DNA of 64,000 bases from contig NC_092813.1 of the NCBI RefSeq assembly GCF_040954645.1, positions 17,772,136-17,836,135 on the forward strand, read 5' to 3'. Both the position numbers and the translations under genes were made by a program. Below, piece after piece: positions 48,111-60,059 of this stretch (its first letter is position 1; each line of letters begins with the position of its first letter). Source of the DNA: Diabrotica undecimpunctata (lineage: Eukaryota > Arthropoda > Insecta > Coleoptera > Chrysomelidae). The notes under the pieces were generated by a model. The model saw nothing but the letters and a program-made list of their open reading frames with translations. It had not been told where the DNA came from and made no database searches.

Positions 48111-48307
48111 TTTCTTGTACGACGTTGCTATCTTTATATATGTGTTTGACCTTGTAAGTCGGAAAATACCTCTGCTGGCTTTTCCAGCAATCCTGGTGTA
48201 ATTAATACGTTCTCGTCACGTATCCACACATTAGCACTGGTTTGATCACTATTTTATATAAAATATCCTGATTTTAGAGATTCGAATTACACTTCTGGAT
48301 TTAAATT

Positions 48308-48561
48308 GCCAAACTTAAATGGAGCTTCGCGGGGTCAGACTGCTAGACAAAAAGACCAACGTTGGAATACTACAATACAACATTGGAGACCTTACGAAAG
48401 TAAACGACCAAGAGGAAGACCACAGATGAGATGGATTGATGATATTAAAAGAATAGCTGGAACAAATTGGAAATATGTTGCTCAGGATAGAGACCGATGG
48501 AAGGAGTTAAGAGAGGAATATGTCCAAACGTGAACGACACAAGGCAAAGAAGAAGAAGGAG
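48308..48561 (+). pseudogene. RTE C-terminal fragment with 3' tail (in E2)
   Basis: Reads GQTARQKDQRWNTTIQHWRP, GRPQMRWIDDIKRIAG, DRDRWKELREEYVQT and a natural stop, then a GAA-rich tail, followed by the E-unit word ATGCTTTTTAGCAAGTTGG. It begins exactly at GCCAAACTTAAATGGAGCTT (48308-48327), the same 20 bases at which the minus-strand RTE at 51081-51468 loses its continuation. The two together look like one broken copy. Confidence 0.75.
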
Positions 48562-49013
48562 ATGCTTTTTAGCAAGTTGGTACTTGCTCTTACTTTTAAA
48601 TTGACAGATCAGCTGTTTAACTGCCTGTACTGAACTTTCTTCTTTATTTTGCAAATATATATATGAAAACTACTAAAACTCTGGCATGCCGTTGATTAAA
48701 ATATTGGATACCCTATACTATTGAATCAACGGAAATACTAAGATCACACGGGGAGAATATTATGGGTTATTTCTGGTTTCGTCATAATTTACACTGAAAT
48801 TACTAACAAGAGAGTGCTCTCACTTCCACATGTCCAAATTGATATATAGTACCAACAGATGCTAGTTATATACCATCAGTACTAATAAAATGGAAACTAT
48901 CAAATTAATGTCAATTTCTTTGAATAATCAAAACAATCGAAAATATATACCAAAACAACACAATAAAAGTAAAAGTAGAAGAAGAACTAACCGACCCTAT
49001 TGAAGCTGGCAAT
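48562..49013 (+). repeat. Inverted duplication within E2, left arm
   Basis: Near-identical in reverse to 50625-51080 and in direct orientation to E1 37190-37383 plus 40165-40430. It contains the uninterrupted RTE target site. The right arm has the same content at 50625-51080. Confidence 0.85.
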
Positions 49014-49769
49014 ATTTAGCTTCAACTAGCAATTTAAATTAAAGGACCAATTTGGCAAAAATCATATTAAAGGGGTGACTGAAGAATTAGCCGATTAATT
49101 AATTAATCATTACCCTGGATATGCCCGATTGTGGTGGTCTTCTTAGTACTTAAATTTTCGTAAAGGCTCGTTCTTTCAACCCCATAAGTAATGCCTAATG
49201 TTTTACTTTTTATTCAAAATTTAAATTTTACATGCCGTGTATTACTTTTTGACGATATTTCGAATTAGATTTGTATAGTAATAATTTAAGGTATTAAAGA
49301 GCCTCTTTGTGGAAAATAAATAAGTTTGTGATATGGTTCGCAACTCATAGGTATATAGATAATAAAAAAATAAACAGTTAAAATAAGTGTAAAAAATTTC
49401 AACTCTATACATCGGCGCCATTGTTCAGGTGATGGATTTATCACAGATATCAAAGGTTACATTTTAATTCAAGGTTCTATTTGCGTATTTTCAATATTAA
49501 AAGAGTAGGAAAAGACATGTTTATGCTTTTATTATTTTTTTAAATCTATTTTATTTCCTTTTTAGAGTTCCGTCTTTTTTGAACGACCTGTGTTCTTTTT
49601 TCAATTGGGCACTTGTCCAAGGCTATGACAAATACTCTCTCCTCTGCTATTCTACATTAATATGACTGATTCATTATTTTCTCTAAACACTCTGTCCTCT
49701 GCTATTCTACAATAATATGACTGATTCATTTTCTCTTTCTTGCAGCTATTTTAATGTTTATCCTGTGTA

Positions 49770-50690
49770 TCTTTTTCTTCTTCTTCTTCTTCTTCTTTTT
49801 ATATAGACATGACTCTGTCTGTTTTTCAATGTGTCTCCAGTAAGTTGCCGTTCCATGGTTTTCGTGGTCTTTCTACTGATCGTCTTCCTATTGGGTAGCC
49901 TTTTCTTGCCGTCTCTAATACTCTATTTGTTGTCATTCGACTTATATGATCGTTTCATTCTACTCTTCTATTTCTTAACCAGTTCTTGATGTTCTCCACC
50001 TTGCATCTACGTCGTATATCTGTACTTCTAGCTCTGTCCCATGGTGTCTTACCATCAATTTTTCTAAGTGTTTTATCTCTGCTGCTTCTATGTGTTCTAT
50101 GACCTGTGTCAGGTCTTGTTTCTGCTGCGTATGTCATTATTGGTCTGATAACTGTTTTGTAAATTCTGCCTTTGGTTTCTTTCCCGATATTTTTATTTCT
50201 TCATATTTTTCATTTAGGCAGCCCGCGTCTCTGTTTGCTCTATTCAGTGGATCTTCCACATCAGTTTCGAGCTTTCCGTAGCTAGATAATGTGATACCTA
50301 GATATTTAAACTCCATCACTTGTTCTATTAGCTGACCTTCCAGCTCCAATTAAGATCTTAGTAAACTTGCTGTTATAACCATGCATGTTGTCTCTTTTGG
50401 AGAAATTAACATGTTAAATTTTCTGGCGGTTATATGAAATTGGTGTAGCATACGTTGTAAATCATCTTCACTTTGAAAGAATAGTATTGCGTCGTCTGCA
50501 TAGCAGATTATTTTAATTTGTTTTTCTCCCATTTGGTATCCTCTTTTATTTCTTACTTTTTTATTATTTCATCCATAATTTGGTTGAACAACAGCGGACT
50601 CAGGGAATCTCCCTATCTTATCTCATTGCCAGCTTCAATAGGGTCGGTTAGTTCATCTTCTTCTTTTACTTTTATTGTGTTGTTTTGGTA
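49770..50690 (-). pseudogene. RT fragment of the second RTE-like family (in E2)
   Basis: Reverse counterpart of 40375-41300: KIICYADDAILFFQSEDDLQ, KFNMLISPKETTCMV, VMEFKYLGITLSSYGKLETD, then after a frameshift near 50140 MTYAAETRPDTGHRTH and LRKIDGKTPWDRARSTDIRR. YADD is intact. Compared with E1, it keeps the KYLGITLSS block open but has its own frameshifts, so the two copies decayed separately. Confidence 0.82.
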
Positions 50691-51080
50691 TATATTTTCG
50701 ATTGTTTTGATTATTCAATAAAATTGACATTAATTTGATAGTTTCCATTTTATTAGTACTGATGGTATATAACTAGCATATGTTGGTACTATATATCAAT
50801 TTGAACACGTGGAAGTGAGAGCACTCTCTTGTTAGTAATTTCAGTGTAAATTATTACGAAACCAGAAATAACCCATAATATTCTCCCCGTGTGATCTTAG
50901 TATTTCCGTTGATTCAATAGTATAGGGTATCCAATATTTTAATCAACGGTAAGCCAGAGTTTTATTAGTTTTCATATATATATATATTTGCAAAATGAAG
51001 AAGAAAGTTCAGTACAGGCAGCTAAACAGCTGCTCTGTCAATTTAGAAGTAAGAGCAAGTACCAACTTGCTGAAAAGCAT
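50625..51080 (-). repeat. Inverted duplication within E2, right arm
   Basis: Mirror of 48562-49013. The pair encloses 49014-50624 and makes a second, smaller palindromic structure inside E2. Confidence 0.85.
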
Positions 51081-51468
51081 CTTCTTCTTCTTAGCCTAAG
51101 CTCCATTTAAGTTTGGCAATTTTTGTTGCTATGTTCTCGACTTTTGTTTTTGATCTTACCCAGTCGCTCCTCTTTTTATCTGACAGTCGTATACCTAACA
51201 TTGCTCTTTCCATTGTTCTTTCTGTTGTGGCTAGTTTATTCATGTTTGCCTTGGTTAGGGTCTAGGTTTGCATTCCATATGTCATGATAGGAAGGATGTA
51301 TTGGTTGAGCACTTTGCTCCTCAAGTATTGGGGTATTTTGCGGTTCTTAAGCATCCAACTAAGTTTTTTAAATCCTGCCCATGCTAGTCTTGCTCTTCTA
51401 GTAATTTCCGCACTTTGGTTCTCTTTGTCAAGTCTCAGGATTTGGCCTAGGTAGATTTACCTTTTGGC
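51081..51468 (-). pseudogene. Short RTE insertion with 11-bp target duplication (in E2)
   Basis: CTGAAAAGCAT occurs at 51070-51080 and 51469-51479 around a 388-bp insert; E1 has the single site (37189-37199, complement). The minus strand reads YLGQILRLDKENQSAEITRR, LAWAGFKKLSWMLKNRKIPQ, LNQYILPIMTYGMQT, ERAMLGIRLSDKKRSDWVRS and KIAKLKWSL, then breaks off and passes straight to a GAA-rich tail. The missing C-terminus is present at 48308-48561. Confidence 0.85.
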
Positions 51469-51479
51469 CTGAAAAGCAT

Positions 51480-52789
51480 ACCAAACACAAAAGGGATAAT
51501 AAAATGTACTGCACAAACTATTGCGATATAAGATATATATTTATATATAAGCTATATATCTGTTAATTATTAGGATATACAGTATTTTTTCTAATACACC
51601 TGGAACGATTGAGTGAATAGGTGAACTATCAAATAGGAGGAAAACTGTCGACTTATTTTCAAATGTACTGCAAAGTGCTTTAAAAAATTTAAACGAATTA
51701 GCGTAACATCTGTTTTGAAAACTAAATATTACTAGACGAATTGGGGATATTATATTACACAAACTAAACCGCTTGCCTACAAAAAATATCAGGAAAATAT
51801 GATACGGCGAAAACGACTAATGACTTTACAGCTAATTGCCACATAAGTATCAATGTAACTATAGCTCACAAAATGGGTTCAATTACATTGCAATTTTTAA
51901 ATTTTTCGTGATAAAATGAAGTGATTGATTGTTGTTTTGAAAAGGTAAGTTGTTTTTTATTTTTGTATTCCTATCATCTGATATTGTAATATCAACAACA
52001 TTTTTCATAATATATTCTGAAATGCGCTTTCTATTACTGATAACAAACAAAAGTTTTTTTAACTTCTCGTTAATATAATTATGTAGGAATTTAAATTTGT
52101 ATCTTGTTCTTACTATAGTGCTAAAGCACAAATGAATTTATAGTCTACCGTATTTTTTCCTAGTGGTCTTAGTTTTTAATTGTAGTATAGCTTATGTGTT
52201 TATAATAACTAGCACATAGAAAATAATAAAATTTTGTAGCCTGTGCTTTATGTTTATTATCCTTTATTGTATTGGAACATCTAGAAGTATAGTAATACAT
52301 TTTAATTGTTGAACAAAAGAGAAAATAAAAACACTTTTTGTGGTGTGCCACTTAACCATACACAAAATCGTACACAAATAGTCAAATGGTAGTAAAAGTT
52401 TCCGATATAGGCCGCCAGACGGCAAAGGCATCGCCGCGCTCGATGTCTATACTATGAAATGTTTTTCATATAGTCTTCGGATCAGATTTTTCAAAACATT
52501 AAATTACATCTTTTTGTCTTTCTTTATTTAGGCTAACCGCTACTGTTTTTTTCTTCAGCGTTTCTTCTTAATCTACATTAATGTTATATTTACAATTCTT
52601 TCTGGAACGAGCTATAATTTTTCTCAAATAACCATTTTGTGTGGTTTAGTCGCCTTACGGTTTAGCGTGCTTTGGCTCTTTAAAGTCCCTTTTCATATTA
52701 ATATCGTTTGAGAAATTTTTCCCAGATGACTAAATAAATTTCTTTAACATACAAGAGAGAGGACGTAGAGTAGGGCATAACGTAACTTA
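51480..52789. other. E-unit sequence, reverse of E1 36000-37190
   Basis: Close reverse copy of E1. Contains two short frames: one at 51883-52131 (minus; RKRISEYIMKNVVDITISDD), conserved in E1 near 36535-36680 (plus), and the THAP-like one at 52169-52300. Neither is a recognised family; their joint conservation is the only sign of coding. Confidence 0.5.
52169..52300 (-). pseudogene. THAP-like frame, E2 copy
   Basis: Minus strand from 52300: MYYYTSRCSNTIKDNKHKAQ, then KFYYFLCASYYKHISYTTIK and a stop at KN. The first Cys of the C-x4-C pair is Tyr, so a zinc site is lost. See the E1 copy at 36265-36453. Confidence 0.28.
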
Positions 52790-53420
52790 GATGTTGAATG
52801 AAAACTGCAAATTGCTGCTTAGATTGATAAATACCACTCCTCATACCTAATATCTTTTGTACCCATCTTTGCTGTGTTGGGCAAGATTTAGTATTGGTGA
52901 CGTACATGATCTTTCCTGTCTATAGCAACTTTTGTCTTTTAATTTGAGTTTTTCTTCTGCTTTACCTCTTGAGCAGTATTTTGTAAAGCTGACAAAATAA
53001 ATATATTGACCGATAGCTTTTGTGGTCGTTGGAGTTTTTGCCAGGTTTAAGCAAGGCAACAACTTTGTCTTTGCTTTGTTTGTCTGAAGACTTTGGATAT
53101 CAGTAACTGTTGTATTTTTGGTCCAAATTTTATAATAAGCTTTGTGCTCAGATCTTCAGTCAGTGCCGTACTATTCTTCATTATATACGTAGATAGTGGA
53201 TCCAAGCTCAACATCGTTAAACGGTTCCTTCAGCTGACTGGTTTTGTCCTCTCTCATTTTAAGTTTTTCTTTGCTTCTTTGCCGGCAGAGATAGCACTTT
53301 TACATTTATTATGTGATTTTCAGCGATCAGCTTAATACCAAATACACTATTTTTTGCCCTCTATGTATTTTCTTCACTAGAAATACGTCACATTTGTGCT
53401 AAGCGCATATGTCTGATAAG
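52790..53420 (-). pseudogene. Jockey-type ORF2 remnant
   Basis: Minus strand reads SPILNLAQHSKDGYKRY (about 52910-52847), the block before RT motif A, with an RT linker around 53050 (NLAKTPTTTKAIGQYIYF, decayed). Same family as 42010-42965 and 46030-46910; it is part of the block of E-unit sequence duplicated into the far half of E2. Confidence 0.6.
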
Positions 53421-54889
53421 GTTAAGTAAAGTAAAGTGTCTTTATCTCTAGATATGCCCTTAATATTTATAGACATTATTAGAATAATTGATCCTTAAAA
53501 GGACCGATTTGACAAAAATCATATTGACCGGGTGATTCTGATTAGCCGATTAATTAATTATTCATTACCCAGGGTACAACTGATTACGGTAATCTTATTT
53601 GTACTCAAATTTTCGTAAAGGCTTTTCTTTTGAACTCCATAAGAAATGGCTAATTAACTTTTCATTAAAAATAATTTTACACACTGTTACTTTTAGACGA
53701 TATTTCGAATCCGATTTGTATAGTAATAAGTATAGTTAATATGGAGTCTCTTTGTGAAAAGTAAATGAGTTTGTAATATCGGTCACAACTCATATATGAA
53801 TGATAAGGACATAAACGGTTAAAATAAGTGCACAGAATTTTAACTAAATATATCGGCGCCATTGTTTAGGAGATGGATTTATCCCAGAGATTAAAGGTTG
53901 AATGTATATTCCAGGCTCTATCTACGTATTTTCATTACTAAAAAAGTATATTTAAAATAAAGGCCTTAAGATATATTTAGATTCTATGGAAATTAGAATC
54001 TATGGAAATTAGCAAATTAAAAAATACATACATAATTATTCTGAATGACAAAATTGAGACAAACAGTTGCCCCAAGTATTGTTTATATTGTAAAGGTTAT
54101 CGTCATAGTATAGTCAGAACGCAACAAGGTTCTATTGGATTTTCTGCTTTTTGTCTCCTCATTCCTATTGAAAACTTAGCCACGTAAATAACGTTTTAAA
54201 AATATATATATCAATATTTCTGTAGTGCCTTTCCTAAGATAACTTTTTTTAAGCCTACTTCGTTTGACTACATGTAATGGATTTGATAGTTCCCAACAGA
54301 TAAGTATTGATTGTAGGTTGGATAGCAGTTGGTTGTACAGGCATGTGTTGATAAATATGATGGGGCGGTAGGTAGTCCCATTATTCCTAAATCTGACCAT
54401 ATGTTACCTCCCCTGTTGATTCGTGGACGTCCTAAGGGCATTTTTTCTGTCGGGGCATTCTCCCAGTTTAACTTGGCAATGCAGTTATTAGAAAGCCTTT
54501 GGATGTAGCCAGCGTAACTTTGGCGTTGAGATTTAGTCTCTTGTATGACGTTGCTATCTTTATATATCTGTTAGACCTTGGCATTAGTTCCGGTTCGGTA
54601 TTGGTTAGTATTTGGACCTTTGTAAGAGGATGGCTTTGTAGATCTGATGGCTTTTCTAGTAATCCTGATTTAATTAATACCTAAGTTTTACTTACATTGT
54701 TTTGTCAGCGTTCTCGTCACATTTTCAGTCAATAGCACTGGTTTAATCACTGTTTTATATATCCTGATTTTAGGGATTTGTATTAGACTTCTGGATTTAA
54801 AAGTGTTATGTGGGTTATATTTACATCAGTTAGCTACCTGAATATATACCCTAATTTAATAATAAATATCTGGGAGCTTACATCAACAA
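53421..54889. other. Duplicated E-unit block with an RT C-terminal remnant
   Basis: Direct repeat of about 46900-48300, including the RT C-terminal remnant on the minus strand near 54560-54380 (IAKLNWENAPTEKMPLGRPR). No new gene. Confidence 0.55.
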
Positions 54890-55330
54890 AGAATTAGATT
54901 CAGACTAAGACTAAATGGCAAGGGCAGCGTTCTTAAAATTCAAGCAATTGTTCTGTGACAAAAATCTTAATACTGCGCTGAGACTGAGGTTTGTTGAATG
55001 TTACGTCTGGTCTCAACTATTGTAAGGAGTAGAAATATGGACAGTAAAAGCGCAAATAGTTAGGAAGCTTCAAGCCTTTGAATTTTAGATATACCTGGAA
55101 CACATACTAAGGAATATAAAGTCTTCTGCAGGCCATCATGCAGGGTAGAGTCGATGGCAAAAAGGGAATAGGTAGAAAGAGGAAGTCATGGCTGCGAAAT
55201 ATTCGTGACTGGACAAACATGACTGTAGACGAATTATTCCACGTTGCAAAAGACAGAGATACGTTTAGAAATATGGTCGCCAACCTCCGTTAATGGGGAC
55301 GGCATAGGAAGAAAAATAATGATACGCTAA
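54890..55330 (+). pseudogene. Decayed RTE-type RT C-terminus
   Basis: Across several stops: RAAFLKFKQLFCDKNLNTAL, LRLRFVECYVW, LLQAIMQGRVDGKKGIGRKR, SWLRNIRDWTNMTVDELFHV and NMVANLR. The IMQG..GK..IGR.R.SWL.N.R.W block is shared with 22688-23660 and 61370-61960. About 60 residues are missing between the YG.E.WT region and IMQG. Confidence 0.72.
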
Positions 55331-55459
55331 ACAAAAAAAAACAGAGATGAAGATAGGCGCCAAGAAACTCTGTGTTATAAAACAGTTGAATAAAATACAG
55401 ATTCTCGATTCAAATAATCAAAAATTTAATGAACAGCTTACTAAAATAGAAATAACGTC

Positions 55460-55930
55460 TATTTAAAATGCAATTCATTAATGGCTCAAGGTACAAAGCA
55501 GTCCTAGCATCTGCTAATGATATTGATCTTATAAGAAACTCTCTCTGCAAACGACATCTTCAACAAAGTGAAGAGAGCACTAAAAATGTTTTACTTAAAA
55601 TCAACAAAATAAAAACCAAATACAAGCGAATCAACAGAAGAAAGCAATTCAATACAGAGCATAATTCACTTAAGACCTATTTTAATACATGAATGCGAAT
55701 CATGGACAATGACTAAAACAAATAAGGAAGAACTCCGAATATTTGAAAGAAAAATAATAAGAAAACTTTTTTAACCTCATTATCATATTGCTACAAATCC
55801 GTATAGAATAAGAACACATACTAAATAAAGAAAGCTCTTATAAATATATTGTTTAGGAAAATAAATCGCTTAAGGTAGATCAGACACATGCATAGACGCC
55901 AAGATGTCAAACTTGGTTAAAAAACGTAAA
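55460..55930 (+). pseudogene. RTE-like RT scrap with degraded YADD
   Basis: Short readings in several frames: VLASANDIDLI (YADDIDLI in relatives), NKIKTKYKRINRR, PILIHECESWTMTKTNKEEL and RIFERKIIRKLF. It closely resembles 63048-63470 in the same orientation, including ATG CATAGACGCCAAGATG near 55892. Internal segments are deleted. Confidence 0.65.
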
Positions 55931-56589
55931 CTAATTTTTGAAACCAAATTCAGTATTTTGCTTTAATCTGTGCCTTCTAAGAATTGCAAGGAAAAACAGA
56001 CGTTGATAAAACTGTTTGTTATTAGAGACATGGGGATCTAAAAATTGCATTCCAAAACATATCTCCTCAACTAAGCAAAAATCCTTAACGAATTGGTTTC
56101 TAGTACTCGTACAGAGTATATCGGAATAAAAGGAAAAAGACAGTTAAGCAAGAAGAAAAGTGCAAGCATTTACGTTTTAAGGGTGAAAGGATGTGCGCCC
56201 CATTTTTAGCTGACAAGCTTGCGGAGCATACTATTTCTGGTCCTTAGTTTTCCTTTTAGTTTTAAACAAGATTCTGTGATTGACAAAGTGCGATATAAAC
56301 TATCTACAAGGTATTTATAGGAAATTCAGAGTTCAAGGATTTCATCACACTATTGGATGTTCAGTTTTGTGAAAGCGCCTGTGTTGGGAAAATTGAAGGA
56401 GCGTTCCTAAGATTTTCGGGGTTTGGCTTAAAATTAAATCGTAGTTCATTTTTATTATATTTAAGGCATCTACTAGATTTTTTTCCACTCCAGCAACAAA
56501 AGTTTTTGGTTGTGCAATGTATGGTCTACATGAAAATCCTAGTATCTACTGGTATCTGTTGATCATTTGTGTAAATGTAATACAGTGTA

Positions 56590-56800
56590 GGTTCCATTAC
56601 GCTACCCCAAGCGAGACCGTTTGTCTGCGTTCTCCATATTACCATTGAATGATACGAAAAATCTTCTGTTCTGTAGATATACGCGGATAAAACGATGTTT
56701 ACAGTTTGTCATACAGTTTTTGGAGAAATGTCCTCTAATTTGATGTGTCGTAGGCGGCATTTAGATTGACAAATACCACCCCTGATACTTGATATCTTTC
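56590..56800 (-). pseudogene. Jockey-type RT scrap
   Basis: Minus strand reads YERYQVSGVVFVNLNAAYDT (about 56796-56737), the RT motif A region, and a TVSLGVA scrap near 56620. Only about 200 bp of the family remains. It lies in E-unit sequence equal to 45630-46270. Confidence 0.65.
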
Positions 56801-56849
56801 GTACCCGTTGTTGCTTTTTGCAACAACGGGTACGTTATTACGTACGTTA

Positions 56850-57869
56850 TAAGTATTACGAATAAAAATAAATAAGCAAGAAGAATATAAGTGAACCATA
56901 TTTAAAATAAGTGACAGAAAAAAGAATATTATATATACATTTACTTCTAAATTAAAAATAAAATACTCGTATGCCTGATAACGAAAGATACAAAATTTAC
57001 AAGCGACAAAGTATTTTTTAAAACAACCGAACATATTATATGTAATAATTGTAATAGATATGTTGGCTATAATCAAATTACCATAAAGTCACCGAAATAT
57101 TTTATCTGAGTAATGACTCACTACTGATTGCTACGTTACGTTATACGATACATTTATAGTTAAAAGCGAAATTAGGTGTTATGCCTCCTTATTATTTTAG
57201 TATCTGTTACAAGTTACGTACTAAAGTATTATAGTAAGATATTGAATTCCCTACATTTAAAAATTGAAATATTGAAATTAGACAGTCAAAAATTATAATT
57301 TTAAGATTGATTTACAAATTATTATAATTTAAATTTTACTACTTTATGAAACAAATATTGTACATCATAAAACGTAGCAATCGAAACATCGGAACGTACA
57401 TTTATATAATAAATTTTTCAGTGTCAATGCATTAAAAAAATACTAATACATAAAAATTGCCTTTTCCAAGCTTATAACAGACACTAACTTAAGTTTAAAA
57501 ATAATTAAAGCAAGTAATATAAATTACCACCATAAAATATTTAACTACATTAACCAAGTATTTGTGAAATTTCGGGATGACTAAATTGATTGATATTTAA
57601 ATAAATTTCAAGTTCCAAAACGTACCTGCTGTAAAATTTAAAAATCTACGACTAATCAAATTATTGGCAACATCGGAGGAGTTTAGTTGTGTACGGGGAA
57701 GAATACATACGGATCCCAAAAGTGTTTTACCCTATTACGGAGTTCATTTAATCCTACGTGATGGTCGGAGTCTACATAAAGCGCTACCCAGATAATAATA
57801 TACACGGTGTATATTCTCCTGGAGTTAGTATAATACCGTTTTAGTACGGGGCCCACATTAACCGCTAGA
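56850..57869. other. Left-type terminal region of E2
   Basis: Reverse complement of E1 34725-35760 at moderate identity. AT-rich and without a supported gene; holds subterminal CTCC-type motifs near 57700-57860. Confidence 0.65.

Positions 57870-57871
<2 letters not shown>

Positions 57872-57941
<70 letters not shown>
57872..57941. repeat. (TA)n microsatellite between E2 and E3
   Basis: 70 bp of pure TA joining the end of E2 to the start of E3. Confidence 0.97.
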
Positions 57942-57944
<3 letters not shown>

Positions 57945-59009
57945 ACGGCATAAAGTGGACTCCGCCCATGTTAAAATTCAGGTTCAAGTGAGCTCCGTGG
58001 TCAAGTGGCCACCGATATACGGAGCTCACTTGACCATTTCATAATATTGGCTCTGTCGATTCGTCAACATGTATAGTTTCACAATTTTTAAAAATTTTGT
58101 GGAGCCCCTAAGTACCCCTGTATCATGAATGTATATCGCTTAGTTCACGTGTATATATTACAGGGGTCGTTCAGATCTTGTTCCGTGTATATTGGAACCA
58201 TACGTATATCGGTTTAAGTAAGCTCTGATAGTTTGGCAAGTATGGGATTAAGGCGTTTATTTCCAGCGTATATTCTAAACGGTTCATATAGACTCCTTAC
58301 TTTTGTTATCATTCATACGCATTACAGTATGTAACAGATATGTGTACTACCAAATACCTGTTTTTGGTAGGTACGTGCTTTTCTAAAAATAGATTTATAG
58401 ATACAAAAGGATTTCATTACCAAGTTGGATGTGTTTTTTCATATGCGAAAATTTCCTAATGTATTTTGTTAACGTGAGTATGTCTTTATACGTTTTATTT
58501 AAGAATCCGGTTAATAAGAACTTCTGTTATTTCATCCATTGTTTCATGATATCTTATATACAGCTTTTTTATTATTTTATTTCTTCTATTTTATTATTTT
58601 ATTTTTTTCTGGATTCTATTTCTTATTATTCTATTTTTTAATTCTGGATAGAAGGTTATCTCAAAATAAATATTTAAGTGCTAAAATAGATTTTTTTTTG
58701 TTAAAATGGGTAGTAGTGCACAAAAAAGGGAAGAATGATTAATTTTTCTAACATGAATTATACCACTTCACCAATATTACATATTTCTGAATGTTTTATC
58801 TCGTATTTAGGAGTAATATGTAATCAATATAAGTGGAGTTGGTGTCAAATTTGCAATGATCTTTATAAGTAATAGCTTACTGACTGTACTTTACATGTTC
58901 AGTTCACATAAATAAACCTTGTCGCTTCAAAAAGAGCGTTTTGAACGGTAACGTTAACTAAGAAAGTGCGATAAGTCTTGTACCACCCCACATGCACACA
59001 AGTTAACCG

Positions 59010-59300
59010 GTGTTTGCAGGCAAGAGTCCTCCTGGCAGATTTAAGGAAGATAACTACCATAAGGAAGTTCCGTTCGAGGGATCAGATGGAGAGGAGCAGC
59101 TTATTTTTGTTTGTATATCTTGCAGATGTGTTGATATAGCCAGTTTTTCCTTGATTCTAGTCATAAAATGGGCTGGTATTCGTGGAGTGGATGTCACGAA
59201 TCTGGACTTTGTTTTTTTGCTCTCTAGCTATTTATCTTCGGATATTAGGTGGATTGATAGCTACGATATTGTAGAGCTTATGTATGGATGTGAGTCTTAA
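59010..59300 (+). other. Conserved unidentified frame in E3
   Basis: Counterpart of 45269-45487: AGKSPPGRFKEDNYHKEVPF, a CISC pair, ILVIKWAGIRGVDVTNLDFV, continuing to YDIVELMYGCES and a stop. Where E2 stops after VSFVL, this copy stays open for 24 more codons. Not recognised. Confidence 0.25.
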
Positions 59301-59369
59301 TATTCCCCGAATTTGGCTGACTAATTTATAACTAAATATTTTATAAGTTATTTAAATAACTATTTATAA

Positions 59370-59970
59370 GCGGCATTTAGATTAACAAATACCACTCCTC
59401 ATACCTGATATTTTTCGTACTTCTCTTCGCTGTGTTGGGCAAGATTTAGTATTTGTAACATATATGATCTAACCTGTCATATATAGCCACTTTTGTCCTT
59501 TAATTTGAGTTTTTCTTCTATTATCGGTTTATATTAAGGATCATGTACAGAAGTATTCTGTATAGCTGACAAAATAAATAGATATATTGGCCGATAGCTT
59601 TTGTGGTCGTTGGAGTTTTTGCCAGGTTTAAGCAAGGCAACAACTTTGTCTTTGCTTTGCTTGTGTTAAGACTTTGAATATTAGCCATTGTTGTATTTTT
59701 AGTTCAAATTTTATAGTTAGTTTTGTGCTCAGATCCTCAGCCAGGAGCCGTAATATTGTTCATTATATACGTGGATAGCGGATCCAAGCTCAACATCGTT
59801 GAAAGGTTCTCTCAGCTGACTGGTTTTGTTTTCTCTCATTATAAGTTTTTCTTTGCTTCTTTGCTTGCATTTAATATGTAATTTTCAGCGATTAGCTTAA
59901 TGCCAAATGCCATAGGATTGGCCATCTACGTGCTTCCTGCATTTTGTTAAGCGCATATGTAAAGTGGAGT
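59370..59970 (-). pseudogene. Jockey-type ORF2 remnant (in E3)
   Basis: Same family and context as 46030-46910, reading LAQHSEEKYEKYQV-like sequence near 59440-59400 and the RT linker with KPGKNSNDHKSYRPI-like residues near 59650-59600. Heavily decayed and internally deleted. Confidence 0.6.
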
Positions 59971-60059
59971 GTCTTTATCTCTAGATATACTCTTAATATT
60001 TATCCACATAATTAGAATATTTGGTCCCAAAAAGGACCGATTTGACAAAAAACATATTG

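Larger units (their letters stand above)
44292..57869 (-). mobile_element. Large TA-bounded repeat E2, inverted relative to E1
   Basis: A 13.6-kb unit running from TCTACGGCATAAAGTGGACT (44292) to the complement of TCTAGCGGTTAATGTGGGCC (57869); these ends match as inverted repeats better than those of E1. From the left it follows E1 in reverse, with extra material: 46960-48300, the inverted duplication 48562-49013, RTE pieces at 48308-48561 and 51081-51468, and a 4-kb block (52780-56800) that repeats parts of its own left half in direct orientation. 49040-52740 is E1 41960-36000 reversed, without the 37384 RTE. Confidence 0.6.
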
